Notes under the pieces: generated by a model | The model's database searches: none | What the model saw: only the letters and a program-made list of their open reading frames with translations | Told to the model about the DNA's origin: nothing | In this document: piece after piece, positions 8,087 to 15,202 of the stretch | Numbering within the stretch: the first letter of the stretch is position 1 | How the letters are laid out: each line of letters begins with the position of its first letter | Source: Kiloniellales bacterium | GTDB lineage: Bacteria; Pseudomonadota; Alphaproteobacteria; Kiloniellales; JAKSBE01 | Assembly: GCA_030067055.1 (NCBI GenBank) | Contig: JASJAL010000036.1 | Location: forward strand, 1 to 17,241 | Direction: 5' to 3' | Length of the DNA stretch: 17,241 nucleotides | Made by a program: the position numbers and the translations under genes

Positions 8087-8970
8087 AGCGCTTTGGCGGC
8101 CAGCCGGTCGACCACCTCGGGCGTGATCCGGCCCCGGTCGCTGCGGGTCTTGAGCAGGCACATGAGGGTCTGGCGCATTTCCTCCAGGTCCTCGTCGATG
8201 CGCCGCGCGCCCAGCCCGGTCAGCGCCCGCGCCCAGTCCAGGGTCTCGGCGATGCCCGGCTTCTTGTCCAGGTCCTCCCGCCGCAGGGCCTGGACGAAGC
8301 GCACGATCTGGCCGGCCAGGACCGCCTCGATCCCCGGCACCCGGGCGTCGACGATGGCCAGCTCCTTGGCCTCGCTGGGATAGTCGAGCCAGTGGTAGAG
8401 GCAGCGCCGGCGCAGCGCGTCCGAGAGCTCCCGGGTCGAGTTCGAGGTCAGGACCACCAGCGGGATGCTGGTCGCGGCGATGGTGCCCAGTTCGGGAATG
8501 CTGATCTGGAAGTCGGAAAGGACCTCCAGCAGGTAGGCCTCGAACTCCTCGTCGGCCCGGTCGATCTCGTCGATCAGCAAGACCGGCGGCGTGGGCCGGG
8601 AGATGGCGTCGAGCAGCGGCCGCTTGAGCAGGAACTTTTCCTGGAAGACGTGCTCTTCCTTCTGCTCGGCAGAAAGCGCCTCGCCCTCCCAGACCTTGAT
8701 GGCCAGCAGCTGGCGCTGATAGTTCCACTCGTAGACCGCGGCGTTGGCGTCGAGGCCCTCGTAGCACTGCAGACGGATCAGATCCGTGTCCAGCGCCTGG
8801 GCCAGCGCCTTGGCCACGTCGGTCTTGCCGACCCCGGCCTCGCCCTCGATCAGCAGCGGCCGCTCTAGCCGCTGCATCAGGGCCAGCGCCATGGCCAGCT
8901 CGGGATCGGCGACGTAGCCGGTCCCGCCGAGCCGGTCCTTCAAGTCGCGCCAGTTCATGGCACGGCTCAC
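8083..8970 (-). CDS. coxD: MoxR-family AAA+ ATPase CoxD
   Basis: A 295-residue AAA+ chaperone that, with CoxE, is required in Oligotropha for sulfuration and copper insertion at the CO dehydrogenase active site. Walker A is GEAGVGKT (residues 43-50), Walker B LLIDEIDRAD (131-140), sensor 1 TSN (175-177), and RRR at 187-189 supplies the arginine finger. The start is GTG at 8970 with GGTGAGG about five bases upstream, overlapping the coxL stop region; an ATG at 8958 four codons in is an alternative. The gap from coxL is 7 bases, and the stop overlaps coxE by ATGA. Confidence 0.94.
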   Translation of the reverse strand: MSRAMNWRDLKDRLGGTGYVADPELAMALALMQRLERPLLIEGEAGVGKTDVAKALAQALDTDLIRLQCYEGLDANAAVYEWNYQRQLLAIKVWEGEALSAEQKEEHVFQEKFLLKRPLLDAISRPTPPVLLIDEIDRADEEFEAYLLEVLSDFQISIPELGTIAATSIPLVVLTSNSTRELSDALRRRCLYHWLDYPSEAKELAIVDARVPGIEAVLAGQIVRFVQALRREDLDKKPGIAETLDWARALTGLGARRIDEDLEEMRQTLMCLLKTRSDRGRITPEVVDRLAAKAL

Positions 8971-8977
8971 CGTGGCC

Positions 8978-11386
8978 TCACCTGTTCAGCCCCGCCTCTT
9001 CGATGGTCTGCCACACCCGCCAGGGCGTGTGCGGCATGGGGGTGTGGGTGACGCCGTGCTGGGCAAAGGCGTCGACCACGGCGTTTGAGAAGGCCGGCAC
9101 GCCGCCGACGTTGGGCGACTCGCCGACGCCCTTGGCGCCGATCGGATGGTGCGGCGAGGGCGTCACGGTGAAGTCCGTCTCCCAGGGCGGCGTCTCGACC
9201 GCAGTCGGGACGAAGTAGTCCTGGAAGCTGGCGCCGAGCACGTTGCCGGTCTCGTCGAAGACGATCTCCTGGCCCATGGCGATGGCGAAGGCTTCGGCCA
9301 GCCCGCCGTGGACCTGGCCCTCGATCACCATGGGATTGATCCGGGTACCGCAGTCGTCCAGGGCATAGAAGCGGCGCACCGAGACCTCGCCGGTGTAGCG
9401 ATCGATGTCGACGACGCAGATGTAGGCGCCGAAGGGATAGGTGAAGTTAGGCGGGTCGTAGTAGCTGGTCGTCTCCAAGCCCGGCTCCAGGCCTTCCGGC
9501 AGGTTGGTCGAATAGGCGGCCATGCAGACGTCCTTCATGGTCGAGAAGCGCTCGGGCAGCCCCTTGACCTTGAAGCGGTCGACCTCCCATTCCAGGTCGT
9601 CCTCGCCGACCTCGAGCAGGTGGGCGGCGATCTTCTGCGCCTTGGCCCTGATCTTGCGCGCCGCGACCGCGCAGGCCGCCCCGGCGACCGGGGTCGAGCG
9701 CGAGCCGTAGGTGCCAAGTCCGTAAGGCGCGGTGTCGGTGTCGCCCTCCTCGACCGTGATCACGTCCGAGGGCAGGCCGATTTCGGTGGCGACGATCTGG
9801 GCGAAGGTGGTCTCGTGACCCTGGCCCTGGCTCTTGGTGCCCAGGCGGACGATGGCAGAGCCGGTCGGATGGACCCGGATCTCGCAGGAATCGAACATGC
9901 CGAGCCCGACGATGTCGCAGTTGCGGGTCGGCCCGGCGCCGACGATCTCGGTGAAGGTCGAGATGCCGATGCCCATCAGCTCGCCCCGGGCCGCCTTCTC
10001 CTTCTGCTCCTGCCTGAGGCCGGCGTAGTCGACCGCCTCCAGGGCCTTCTTGAGGGCCGTGGGATAGTCGCCGGAGTCGTACTCCCAGCCGAGGCAGGAG
10101 TCGTAGGGGAACTGCTCGGGCTGGACGAAGTTGCGCAGCCGGATCTCGGCCTTGTCGACCCCGATCTTCTGGGCCAGGACGTCGATCAGGCGCTCGATCA
10201 GGTAGGCCGCCTCGGTGACCCGGAAGGAGCAGCGGTAGGCGACCCCACCCGGCGCCTTGTTGGTGTAGACCCCGTCCACCTCGACGTGCCCGGCCGCGAT
10301 GTCGTAGCTGCCGGTCACGATGTTGAAGAAGCCGGCCGGCCACTTCATCGGCTGCGCGTGGGTGTTGAAGGCGCCGTGGTCGGCCAGCACCTTGGCCCGG
10401 ATGCCGGTGATCTTGCCGTTCTCGTCCGCCGCCAGCTCGCCGGTCATGTGGTAGTCGCGGGCGAAGGCGGTGGTCGAGAGGTTGTCCATCCGGCTCTCGA
10501 TCCACTTGACCGGCAGGCCGGTGACGATCGCCGCCGCGGCCGCGCAGACATAGCCGGGATAGGCGCCGACCTTGTTGCCGAAGCCGCCGCCGACGTCCGG
10601 CGAAACGATGCGGATGTTGTTCTCCGAAAGGCCGGTGATCAGCGAGACCACGGTGCGGATGACATGCGGCGCCTGAAAGGTGCCGTAGACCGTCAGCACG
10701 CCGCTGACCGAGTCCATCGAAGCGACGCAGCCGCAGGTCTCCATCGGACAGGGATGGTTGCGCGGATAGGCAATGTCCTCCTTGATGGTCATAGCGGCCG
10801 ACGCGAAGGCGGCGTCGGTGGCCGCCGCGTCGCCGACCTCCCAGTGGAAGATGTGGTTCGGGTGCCGGCGGTGGCCCTGGCCGACGTCGTCCTTCCCGGC
10901 AACGTCGTCGCGCAGGATTGGGGCGTCTTCGTCGAGCGCCTTGCGCGGATCGACCAGCACCGGCAACTCCTCGTACTCGACCTCGACCGCCTGCACGCCG
11001 TCGGCGACTGCATAGCGGTCGGCGCCGACCACGAAGGCGACCTCCTGGTTCTGGAAGTGGACCTTCTTGTCGGCCAGGACCGCGGCGACGTCACCGGCCA
11101 GGGTCGGCATCCAGTGCAGACCCAGGGGCTCCAGGTCCTTGGCGGTGATCACCGCGGCCACCCCGGGCACGGCCAGGGCCGCTTCGGTGTTGATCGCCTT
11201 GATCTTGGCGTGGGCGTAGGGGCTGCGCACGAAGTCGCCGTAGACCATGCCGGGCAGCTTGATGTCGTCGACGTAGTTGCCCTTGCCACGGATGAAGCGG
11301 GCGTCTTCCTTGCGCTTGCGGGCGGAGCCGATGCCGCCGAGAGTCGCCTCGCGCTCCTCCAGGGTCATTTCCTTGACGTCGTTCAT
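8978..11386 (-). CDS. coxL: aerobic CO dehydrogenase large subunit, form I (CoxL)
   Basis: The Mo/Cu catalytic subunit of aerobic CO dehydrogenase (CO + H2O to CO2 with electrons to the respiratory chain), 802 residues. It carries AYRCSFR at residues 383-389, the form I signature, with C386 as the Cu ligand (C388 in Oligotropha). Form II proteins have AYRGAGR instead. Other molybdenum hydroxylase motifs are DVGGGFGNK (264-272), [11 protein letters not shown] (520-530) and [10 protein letters not shown] with the catalytic Glu at 756. All active-site residues I can check are present, so the enzyme should be functional. The ATG shares one base with the coxS stop (TAATG). The 761-codon open frame on the opposite strand is a composition artefact. 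Confidence 0.98.
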   Translation of the reverse strand: MNDVKEMTLEEREATLGGIGSARKRKEDARFIRGKGNYVDDIKLPGMVYGDFVRSPYAHAKIKAINTEAALAVPGVAAVITAKDLEPLGLHWMPTLAGDVAAVLADKKVHFQNQEVAFVVGADRYAVADGVQAVEVEYEELPVLVDPRKALDEDAPILRDDVAGKDDVGQGHRRHPNHIFHWEVGDAAATDAAFASAAMTIKEDIAYPRNHPCPMETCGCVASMDSVSGVLTVYGTFQAPHVIRTVVSLITGLSENNIRIVSPDVGGGFGNKVGAYPGYVCAAAAAIVTGLPVKWIESRMDNLSTTAFARDYHMTGELAADENGKITGIRAKVLADHGAFNTHAQPMKWPAGFFNIVTGSYDIAAGHVEVDGVYTNKAPGGVAYRCSFRVTEAAYLIERLIDVLAQKIGVDKAEIRLRNFVQPEQFPYDSCLGWEYDSGDYPTALKKALEAVDYAGLRQEQKEKAARGELMGIGISTFTEIVGAGPTRNCDIVGLGMFDSCEIRVHPTGSAIVRLGTKSQGQGHETTFAQIVATEIGLPSDVITVEEGDTDTAPYGLGTYGSRSTPVAGAACAVAARKIRAKAQKIAAHLLEVGEDDLEWEVDRFKVKGLPERFSTMKDVCMAAYSTNLPEGLEPGLETTSYYDPPNFTYPFGAYICVVDIDRYTGEVSVRRFYALDDCGTRINPMVIEGQVHGGLAEAFAIAMGQEIVFDETGNVLGASFQDYFVPTAVETPPWETDFTVTPSPHHPIGAKGVGESPNVGGVPAFSNAVVDAFAQHGVTHTPMPHTPWRVWQTIEEAGLNR

Positions 11387-11880
11387 TATTCGGCGGCCTC
11401 CCTGCCGGCGTTGATCTTGTCGGCGGCGTAGCGCACCGCCTTGACGATGTTCTGATAACCGGTGCAGCGGCAGAGGTTGCCGGAGAGGCCCCAGCGGATC
11501 TCATCGTCGGTCGGATTGGGGTTCTCCTGCAGCAGGCGGTGCGCCCGGACGAGCATGCCCGGAGTGCAGTAGCCGCACTGCAGGCCGTGCTCCTGCATGA
11601 AGCCTTCCTGCAGGGCGGAGAGGGTGCCGTCGGCCTCGGCCATGCCCTCGACCGTGGTGATCTGGCCACCCTCGGCCTGGACCGCGAAGACCGTGCAGGA
11701 CTTCACCGACTTGCCGTCGAGGTCGACCGTGCAGGCGCCGCAGTGCGAGGTCTCGCAGCCGATGTGCGGGCCGGTGAGCCCGACCTTCTCGCGCAGGAAA
11801 TGGATCAGCAGGGTGCGCGGCTCGACCAGCTCCTCGACCGCCGCGCCGTTGATGGTCATCTTGACCGGAATCTTGCTCAT
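11386..11880 (-). CDS. coxS: aerobic CO dehydrogenase small subunit, [2Fe-2S] protein (CoxS)
   Basis: A 164-residue iron-sulfur subunit that relays electrons from the Mo/Cu site to the FAD subunit. The N-terminal plant-type cluster ligands are C42, C47, C50 and C62 ([16 protein letters not shown]). The C-terminal cluster ligands are C102, C105, C137 and C139 (QCGYCTPGM and [12 protein letters not shown]). All eight cysteines are present. The gene starts 20 bases after coxM, with GGGGAG in front, and shares its last base with the first of coxL. Confidence 0.98.
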   Translation of the reverse strand: MSKIPVKMTINGAAVEELVEPRTLLIHFLREKVGLTGPHIGCETSHCGACTVDLDGKSVKSCTVFAVQAEGGQITTVEGMAEADGTLSALQEGFMQEHGLQCGYCTPGMLVRAHRLLQENPNPTDDEIRWGLSGNLCRCTGYQNIVKAVRYAADKINAGREAAE

Positions 11881-11900
11881 GTTCGTCTGTCTCCCCGCGC

Positions 11901-12767
11901 TCAGGCGCTTGCCCGCTCGCGCGCCCGCGCGACGGCTCTCTGGACCATGACCCCGGCGGCATGGCGCTTGAAGTCGGCCGGGCCGCGCAGGTCCTCGACC
12001 GGATCGGTAGCCTCCTTTGCCAAGCGCACCGCCTCTGCGACGGCGGCTTCATCGAGGCTGCTGCCGACCAACGCCTGGGCCGCGGCCTCGGCAAGGATCG
12101 GGGTCTGGCCGACGTTGGTCAGCGCGATCGCCGCCTGGCTACAGCTCCCGCCGTCGAGGCTGAGGACCACGGCGGCAGCGGCGGTGGCGTAGTCGCCGAC
12201 CTTGCGCTTGAGCTTCTCGTAGGCCTGGCCCTGCCCTGCGGGCGGCCGTGGGATGCGGACCGCGGTCAGGATCTCGTCCTCGCCCAAAGCGGTGAAGTAG
12301 GCGCCCTCGTAGAAGTCGCGGGCCGGGATCTCGCGCGCGCCGCCTGCGTTGCGGACCTGATAGGTCGCACCCAGACACTGCATTACCGCCGGCATGTCGT
12401 TGCCGGGATCGCCGTTGGCCACGTTGCCGCCCAGGGTGCCGCAGTAGCGTACCTGGGGATCGGCGATCAGAAGCGCGGTCTCGCGCAGGATCGGGCAAAC
12501 GGCCTGGAGCAGCTCGGACCCGACGATCTCGTGCTGGGTGGTCATGGCGCCGATCTCGATGGCACCGTCGGCCTCGCGAATACCCCGCAGCTCCGCGAGG
12601 CGGCCGAGGTCGATGAGGTGCTCCGGCGCGGCCAGGCGCAGCTTCATCATGGGCACCAGGCTGTGGCCGCCGGCGATGACCCGGCCCTCCTCGCCGTGCT
12701 GAGCGAGCAACGCCAAGGCTTCATCGACCGAGCTCGGCCGATGGTAGTCGAAGGATCCTGGAATCAC
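11901..12767 (-). CDS. coxM: aerobic CO dehydrogenase medium subunit, FAD-binding (CoxM)
   Basis: A 288-residue FAD subunit that passes electrons from the 2Fe-2S clusters to quinone or another acceptor. The flavin-binding motifs of the family are [15 protein letters not shown] (residues 32-46) and [14 protein letters not shown] (111-124). The GTG start at 12767 has an excellent ribosome binding site, AGGAGAGG at 12775-12782 on the minus strand, 7 bases upstream. It is the first structural gene; the M-S-L order is that of form I CO dehydrogenase. Its leader contains a terminator-like hairpin, a promoter candidate and the 20-bp repeat array. Confidence 0.97.
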   Translation of the reverse strand: MIPGSFDYHRPSSVDEALALLAQHGEEGRVIAGGHSLVPMMKLRLAAPEHLIDLGRLAELRGIREADGAIEIGAMTTQHEIVGSELLQAVCPILRETALLIADPQVRYCGTLGGNVANGDPGNDMPAVMQCLGATYQVRNAGGAREIPARDFYEGAYFTALGEDEILTAVRIPRPPAGQGQAYEKLKRKVGDYATAAAAVVLSLDGGSCSQAAIALTNVGQTPILAEAAAQALVGSSLDEAAVAEAVRLAKEATDPVEDLRGPADFKRHAAGVMVQRAVARARERASA

Positions 12768-12834
12768 AGTCTAGCCTCTCCTGTATCGATTTCGGTCTCT
12801 GTCGGCCGACCCCGGCCAGGACCGTTTGAAGCTG

Positions 12835-12860
12835 AAAAAACCGCCGGCACTACAACCGGC
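12835..12860 (-). terminator. terminator-like hairpin in the coxC-coxM gap
   Basis: Read on the minus strand: GCCGG, loop TTGTAGTG, CCGGC, then GG and six T. The 5-bp GC stem with a T-run looks like a short Rho-independent terminator. It lies after coxC and 68 bases before the coxM start. It could end coxC transcripts. If the promoter at 12887-12915 is the coxM promoter, the hairpin falls inside the coxM leader and would act as an attenuator. Confidence 0.5.
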
Positions 12861-12886
12861 CGTTCAAATACATCAGCCTAGGGCTA

Positions 12887-12915
12887 ATCGTAATGAAAGC
12901 GAAACAAAAGGCCAA
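12887..12915 (-). promoter_or_regulatory. candidate coxMSLDEF promoter
   Basis: On the minus strand TTGGCC (12910-12915) and TACGAT (12887-12892) are separated by 17 bases. Each matches the sigma-70 consensus at four of six positions. The spacer and surroundings are the AT-richest part of the coxC-coxM gap. The nearest copy of the repeat array ends 7 bases upstream of the -35 hexamer, a typical activator position. The mediocre hexamers would suit an activator-dependent promoter. Confidence 0.45.
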
Positions 12916-12922
12916 CTGCCGC

Positions 12923-12973
12923 GCACGAACGGCATTTTGGCGGCATGAACGGCGGCCTGGACGCACGAACGGC
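12923..12973 (-). promoter_or_regulatory. three phased LytTR-type direct repeats, probable CoxC operator
   Basis: An 11-bp core, GCA(C/T)GAACGGC on the plus strand (GCCGTTC(G/A)TGC on the minus), occurs at 12923-12933, 12943-12953 and 12963-12973, a period of exactly 20 bp. The first and third cores are identical and the second differs at one base. Known LytTR sites are direct repeats of about 9 bp built on a GTT core with pyrimidine/A before and A/G-T/G after, spaced about two helical turns; each copy here fits eight of nine positions as I recall the consensus. The array begins right after the stop codon of the LytTR regulator coxC and precedes the coxM promoter candidate. Confidence 0.7.
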
Positions 12974-12977
12974 GGTG

Positions 12978-14102
12978 TCAGGATGGCAGTCCTAGGGCCT
13001 CGCGGAGCCTCGGCACGTTGCGGCGGCTGACCGGAACGCTTGCACCATCGTCGCCGCCCAGCCGTACGAGCGCCTGCTCCCGGTGCTTCTCGAAAGCCCG
13101 AGCATGCTTCAGATTGATGATGTGGCTGCGGTGGACCCGCAGGAAGACCGCCGGGTCCAGGCGGGCTTCCAGCTCTGACAGCGAGAAGGAACAGAAGTAG
13201 GTCTCGGCGCCGTCGGAAACGCGCGTGTAGTGCGCCTCGGCCTGGATCGAGACGATCTGCTCCAAATCCAGCAGGAGGGTGGTCTTGTTCCGCTCGACCG
13301 GCAACCGGGTCAGCCGCTCGGGGCGCAGGTCCTCGGGCGCCGCCGGTGGCTCGGCCTCGGCCGGCTCGCCGGCGGCCGCGGACCCGGCTTCGGGCCTCCC
13401 CTGGTCAGGCAATGCGATCAGCAGGGCCAAGCCGAAGATGAGGAAGGCCGCCAGCGCCACGACGATAGCCATGAGATAGGGGCTGAGCGCCGGCGCGGCG
13501 TACTCGATCAGGACCTCGACCGGCAGGAAGGTCGCCGCCGCCATGGCCGTGTAGTGCATGCCGGAGATCGCCAGGCCCATGACCACGGCGGCCGCGAAGG
13601 TCTGCCAGGGGCCCTTCAGGTTGAAGGCCAGCCACAGCGCCAGGGTCGCCGCGGCAATCCCGACCAGGACCGAAGTTGCCACCAGACCGTAGGAGTAGCT
13701 GATCACGCAATTGGCCCGCACCGCGGCCATGCCGATGTAGTGCATGGAGGAGATCCCCAGCCCCATGAAAATGCCGGCGGCGGCCAAGCGGCGCGCGCTC
13801 GCCTCGCCGTAGCTGGCGATCGAGAGGCCGATGCCCGTGACCAGGATCGAGACCAGGGCCGAAATCAGGGTCAGCAGGACGTCGTAGTTGATGGCGACGG
13901 GCAACTCCAGCGCCAGCATGCCGACGAAGTGCATCGACCAGATGCCGCCGCCGATGGTCACCGCCGCGGCGGACAGCAGAGCCTTGCGAAGGGTCCCGCC
14001 CTGGCGCAGCAGGCCCCGCGCCAGCCGAAGGCCGGCGTAGGCGCCCAGAATGGCAATCACCACCGAGAGCAGGATCAGCAGCGGATCGTAGGTGGCAACC
14101 AT
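12978..14102 (-). CDS. coxC: MHYT-LytTR membrane sensor/regulator (CoxC-like)
   Basis: A 374-residue membrane regulator. The N-terminal seven-helix MHYT domain spans about residues 1-235, with motifs SMHFVGM (56-62), SMHYIGM (119-125) and GMHYTAM (181-187). Its Met and His residues are proposed to bind a metal that senses CO, O2 or NO. An Ala/Pro/Glu-rich linker (about 235-265) leads to a cytoplasmic LytTR DNA-binding domain (about 265-372) with AEAHYTRV, FLRVHRSHIINLKHA and VPVSRRN. This is the architecture of CoxC and CoxH in Oligotropha, and coxC directly precedes coxM there as here. It probably switches the cox genes in response to CO. The ATG at 14102 has a weak AAGG in front. Confidence 0.92.
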   Translation of the reverse strand: MVATYDPLLILLSVVIAILGAYAGLRLARGLLRQGGTLRKALLSAAAVTIGGGIWSMHFVGMLALELPVAINYDVLLTLISALVSILVTGIGLSIASYGEASARRLAAAGIFMGLGISSMHYIGMAAVRANCVISYSYGLVATSVLVGIAAATLALWLAFNLKGPWQTFAAAVVMGLAISGMHYTAMAAATFLPVEVLIEYAAPALSPYLMAIVVALAAFLIFGLALLIALPDQGRPEAGSAAAGEPAEAEPPAAPEDLRPERLTRLPVERNKTTLLLDLEQIVSIQAEAHYTRVSDGAETYFCSFSLSELEARLDPAVFLRVHRSHIINLKHARAFEKHREQALVRLGGDDGASVPVSRRNVPRLREALGLPS

Positions 14103-14108
14103 GATGCC

Positions 14109-14150
14109 TTATGCCAAAGCCGTCGCGCACGCTGCGACGGGCGACATCAT
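14109..14150 (-). other. possible 13-codon upstream ORF before coxC
   Basis: ATG-ATG at 14150-14145 opens a frame coding MMSPVAACATALA and ending in TAA at 14109-14111, six bases before the coxC ATG. No ribosome binding site is seen. Its ATG overlaps the -10 candidate, so it would only be translated from a transcript starting further upstream. It is probably fortuitous. Confidence 0.15.
14120..14140. promoter_or_regulatory. inverted repeat in the coxC leader
   Basis: A perfect 7-bp stem, CCGTCGC-GCACGCT-GCGACGG, lies 18-38 bases upstream of the coxC ATG. An outer pair ATGATG (14101-14106) and CATCAT (14145-14150) could extend it across the start codon and the weak ribosome binding site. It may be an RNA hairpin affecting coxC translation, or a protein-binding palindrome. 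Confidence 0.4.
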
Positions 14151-14167
14151 AGCATTTCTGGCAGAAA
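14147..14167 (-). promoter_or_regulatory. candidate coxC promoter -10 with adjacent 13-bp palindrome
   Basis: On the minus strand TATGAT (14147-14152) matches the -10 consensus at five of six. Immediately upstream, within the spacer, is a perfect palindrome TTTCTG-G-CAGAAA (14155-14167). No good -35 hexamer is present at 16-18 bases (GC-rich sequence), which suggests an activated or repressed promoter. Confidence 0.4.
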
Positions 14168-14176
14168 AGCGCCCCG

Positions 14177-14206
14177 TTCCGATCAGCCGCCAGCTTTCCG
14201 ACCAGC
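14177..14206. repeat. two 11-bp direct repeats, 19-bp period, upstream of coxC
   Basis: TTCCGATCAGC (14177-14187) and TTCCGACCAGC (14196-14206) match at 10 of 11 bases with a 19-bp period. They begin just upstream of where the -35 of the coxC promoter candidate would be, a common activator site. The sequence differs from the repeats in front of coxM, so a different protein would be expected if the site is real. Confidence 0.35.
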
Positions 14207-14236
14207 GGTGCTGCCGGTGGAGCTAGAAAGGGCAGA

Positions 14237-14327
14237 TCGCCATGCCCGGCGGCCCGCAAAGGCGGGCGCACCCCCTCCCGGACATGGCGACCGTGGTATC
14301 TGCGGGCGCCCGGATGGTGACGCCCGC
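14237..14327. other. two adjacent hairpins in the Anbu-coxC gap
   Basis: The gap 14103-14424 holds no recognisable gene. Besides the coxC control elements it contains an imperfect long inverted repeat, arms 14237-14249 and 14278-14290 (12 of 13 pairs). This encloses a perfect inner hairpin GCCCGC-AAAG-GCGGGC (14252-14267). A second hairpin, GCGGGCG (14302-14308) with CGCCCGC (14321-14327), follows. No T-run is present, so it is not a standard intrinsic terminator. It may be 3' structure of the Anbu transcript, a structured RNA or a repeat element. Confidence 0.4.
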
Positions 14328-14424
14328 CCCGGCGCGAGGCCGAGGGCGCTATCCTGCCGCCCGAAAAACGCGTTGAAGGTGACAAATGCCACAGCGTAAC
14401 GAGAAATCGCCCGATTCCGGTGGT

Positions 14425-15162
14425 TTATGAGTCCCAATCCGGGCGCGGAATCGACTGGTAGGCCTCGCGCAGGGCCGCGGACCAGCGCTGGCGGATGCCC
14501 TGGAAGTAGGGATCGTCCTCCGAGATTCGCCGCTTCAGCTCGATCTGCTGGCTGTCGCGCCGGTAGACCAGCAGGTCCAGGGGCATGCCGACGGTCAGGT
14601 TGGAACGCAGGGTCGAGTCCATCGAGATCAGGACCAGCTTGATGCCGTCGTCGATGTCGCTGTTGTGGGTCAGGACCCGGTCCAGGATCGGCTTGCCGTA
14701 CTTATGCTCGCCGATCTGCAGGAAGGGCGTCTCCTCGGTGGCTTCGATGAAGTTGCCCGCCGCGTAGACTTGGAAGAGGCGCATGTTGCGGTCCTTGATC
14801 TGCCCGGCCAGCAGGACCGAGACATCGAAGGACAGGCCCTGGGCCTCGAGGGTCGGCCCGTCGGTCTCGAAGACCTGGCGCACCGCACGGCCGACCAGTC
14901 GGGCGGCTCGGAACATCGAGGGCACCGTGAGCAGCGTCTCGGCCGCCCCTTCGTCGCCGTCCAGGCCCTCGCTCAAGAGGTTGATCACCGCCTGGCTGAT
15001 CGCCAGGTTGCCGGCGGTCATGGCGACGATGACCCGTTCGCCCGGTGTCTCGAAGACGTGCATCTTGCTGAAGGTCGAGATGTGGTCGACCCCGGCGTTG
15101 GTCCGCGTGTCCGACAGCAGGACCAGGCCGTCCTGCAGGTAGAGGCCCACGCAATAGGTCAT
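14425..15162 (-). CDS. Anbu-type proteasome-like protease
   Basis: A 245-residue cytoplasmic N-terminal nucleophile hydrolase of the bacterial proteasome-like Anbu family, related to HslV. The N-terminus MTYCVGLYLQDGLVLLSDTRTN places the catalytic Thr at position 2, exposed when Met is removed. D18 (SDTRT) and K33 (FSKMH) complete the proteasome-type active site. AAGNFIEAT and HNSDIDDGIKLVLISMDST match the family. It needs no propeptide, and family members assemble into open-ring oligomers. The ATG at 15162 is chosen although the frame is open upstream, since only this start gives the Thr nucleophile. It is the last gene of the ATP-grasp/alpha-E/transglutaminase/Anbu set, 40 bases after the transglutaminase gene. 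The substrate is unknown. Confidence 0.93.
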   Translation of the reverse strand: MTYCVGLYLQDGLVLLSDTRTNAGVDHISTFSKMHVFETPGERVIVAMTAGNLAISQAVINLLSEGLDGDEGAAETLLTVPSMFRAARLVGRAVRQVFETDGPTLEAQGLSFDVSVLLAGQIKDRNMRLFQVYAAGNFIEATEETPFLQIGEHKYGKPILDRVLTHNSDIDDGIKLVLISMDSTLRSNLTVGMPLDLLVYRRDSQQIELKRRISEDDPYFQGIRQRWSAALREAYQSIPRPDWDS

Positions 15163-15202
15163 GGCCGCTGTTTCACTCCAGAGTCTGGAACCGGGCTGAA
15201 GG

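Noticed and set aside
6103..8383. Large plus-strand frames opposite coxF, coxE and coxD
   Set aside because: Antisense to genes with clear Walker, MIDAS and XdhC motifs; no domains in these frames.
8087..8767. N-terminal extension of the coxE frame through coxD
   Set aside because: Out-of-frame reading of coxD with no protein-like character; the ATGA junction at 8083-8086 is the standard coupling.
9146..11431. 761-codon open frame on the plus strand opposite coxL and coxS
   Set aside because: Antisense to intact coxL with full active-site motifs; the translation is Asp/Gly/Val/Arg-rich low-information sequence typical of the mirror frame of GC-rich genes.
12923..12973. CRISPR-like array
   Set aside because: Only three 11-bp cores with 9-bp intervals, far too short for CRISPR repeats and spacers; it fits a transcription-factor site.
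13230..14399. 389-codon plus-strand frame opposite coxC
   Set aside because: Gln/Gly/His/Arg-rich mirror sequence of the MHYT-LytTR gene.
14183..14437. 84-codon minus-strand frame in the Anbu-coxC gap
   Set aside because: Starts inside the end of Anbu, has no ribosome binding site, and its translation is Ser/Gly/Arg-rich over the hairpin region.
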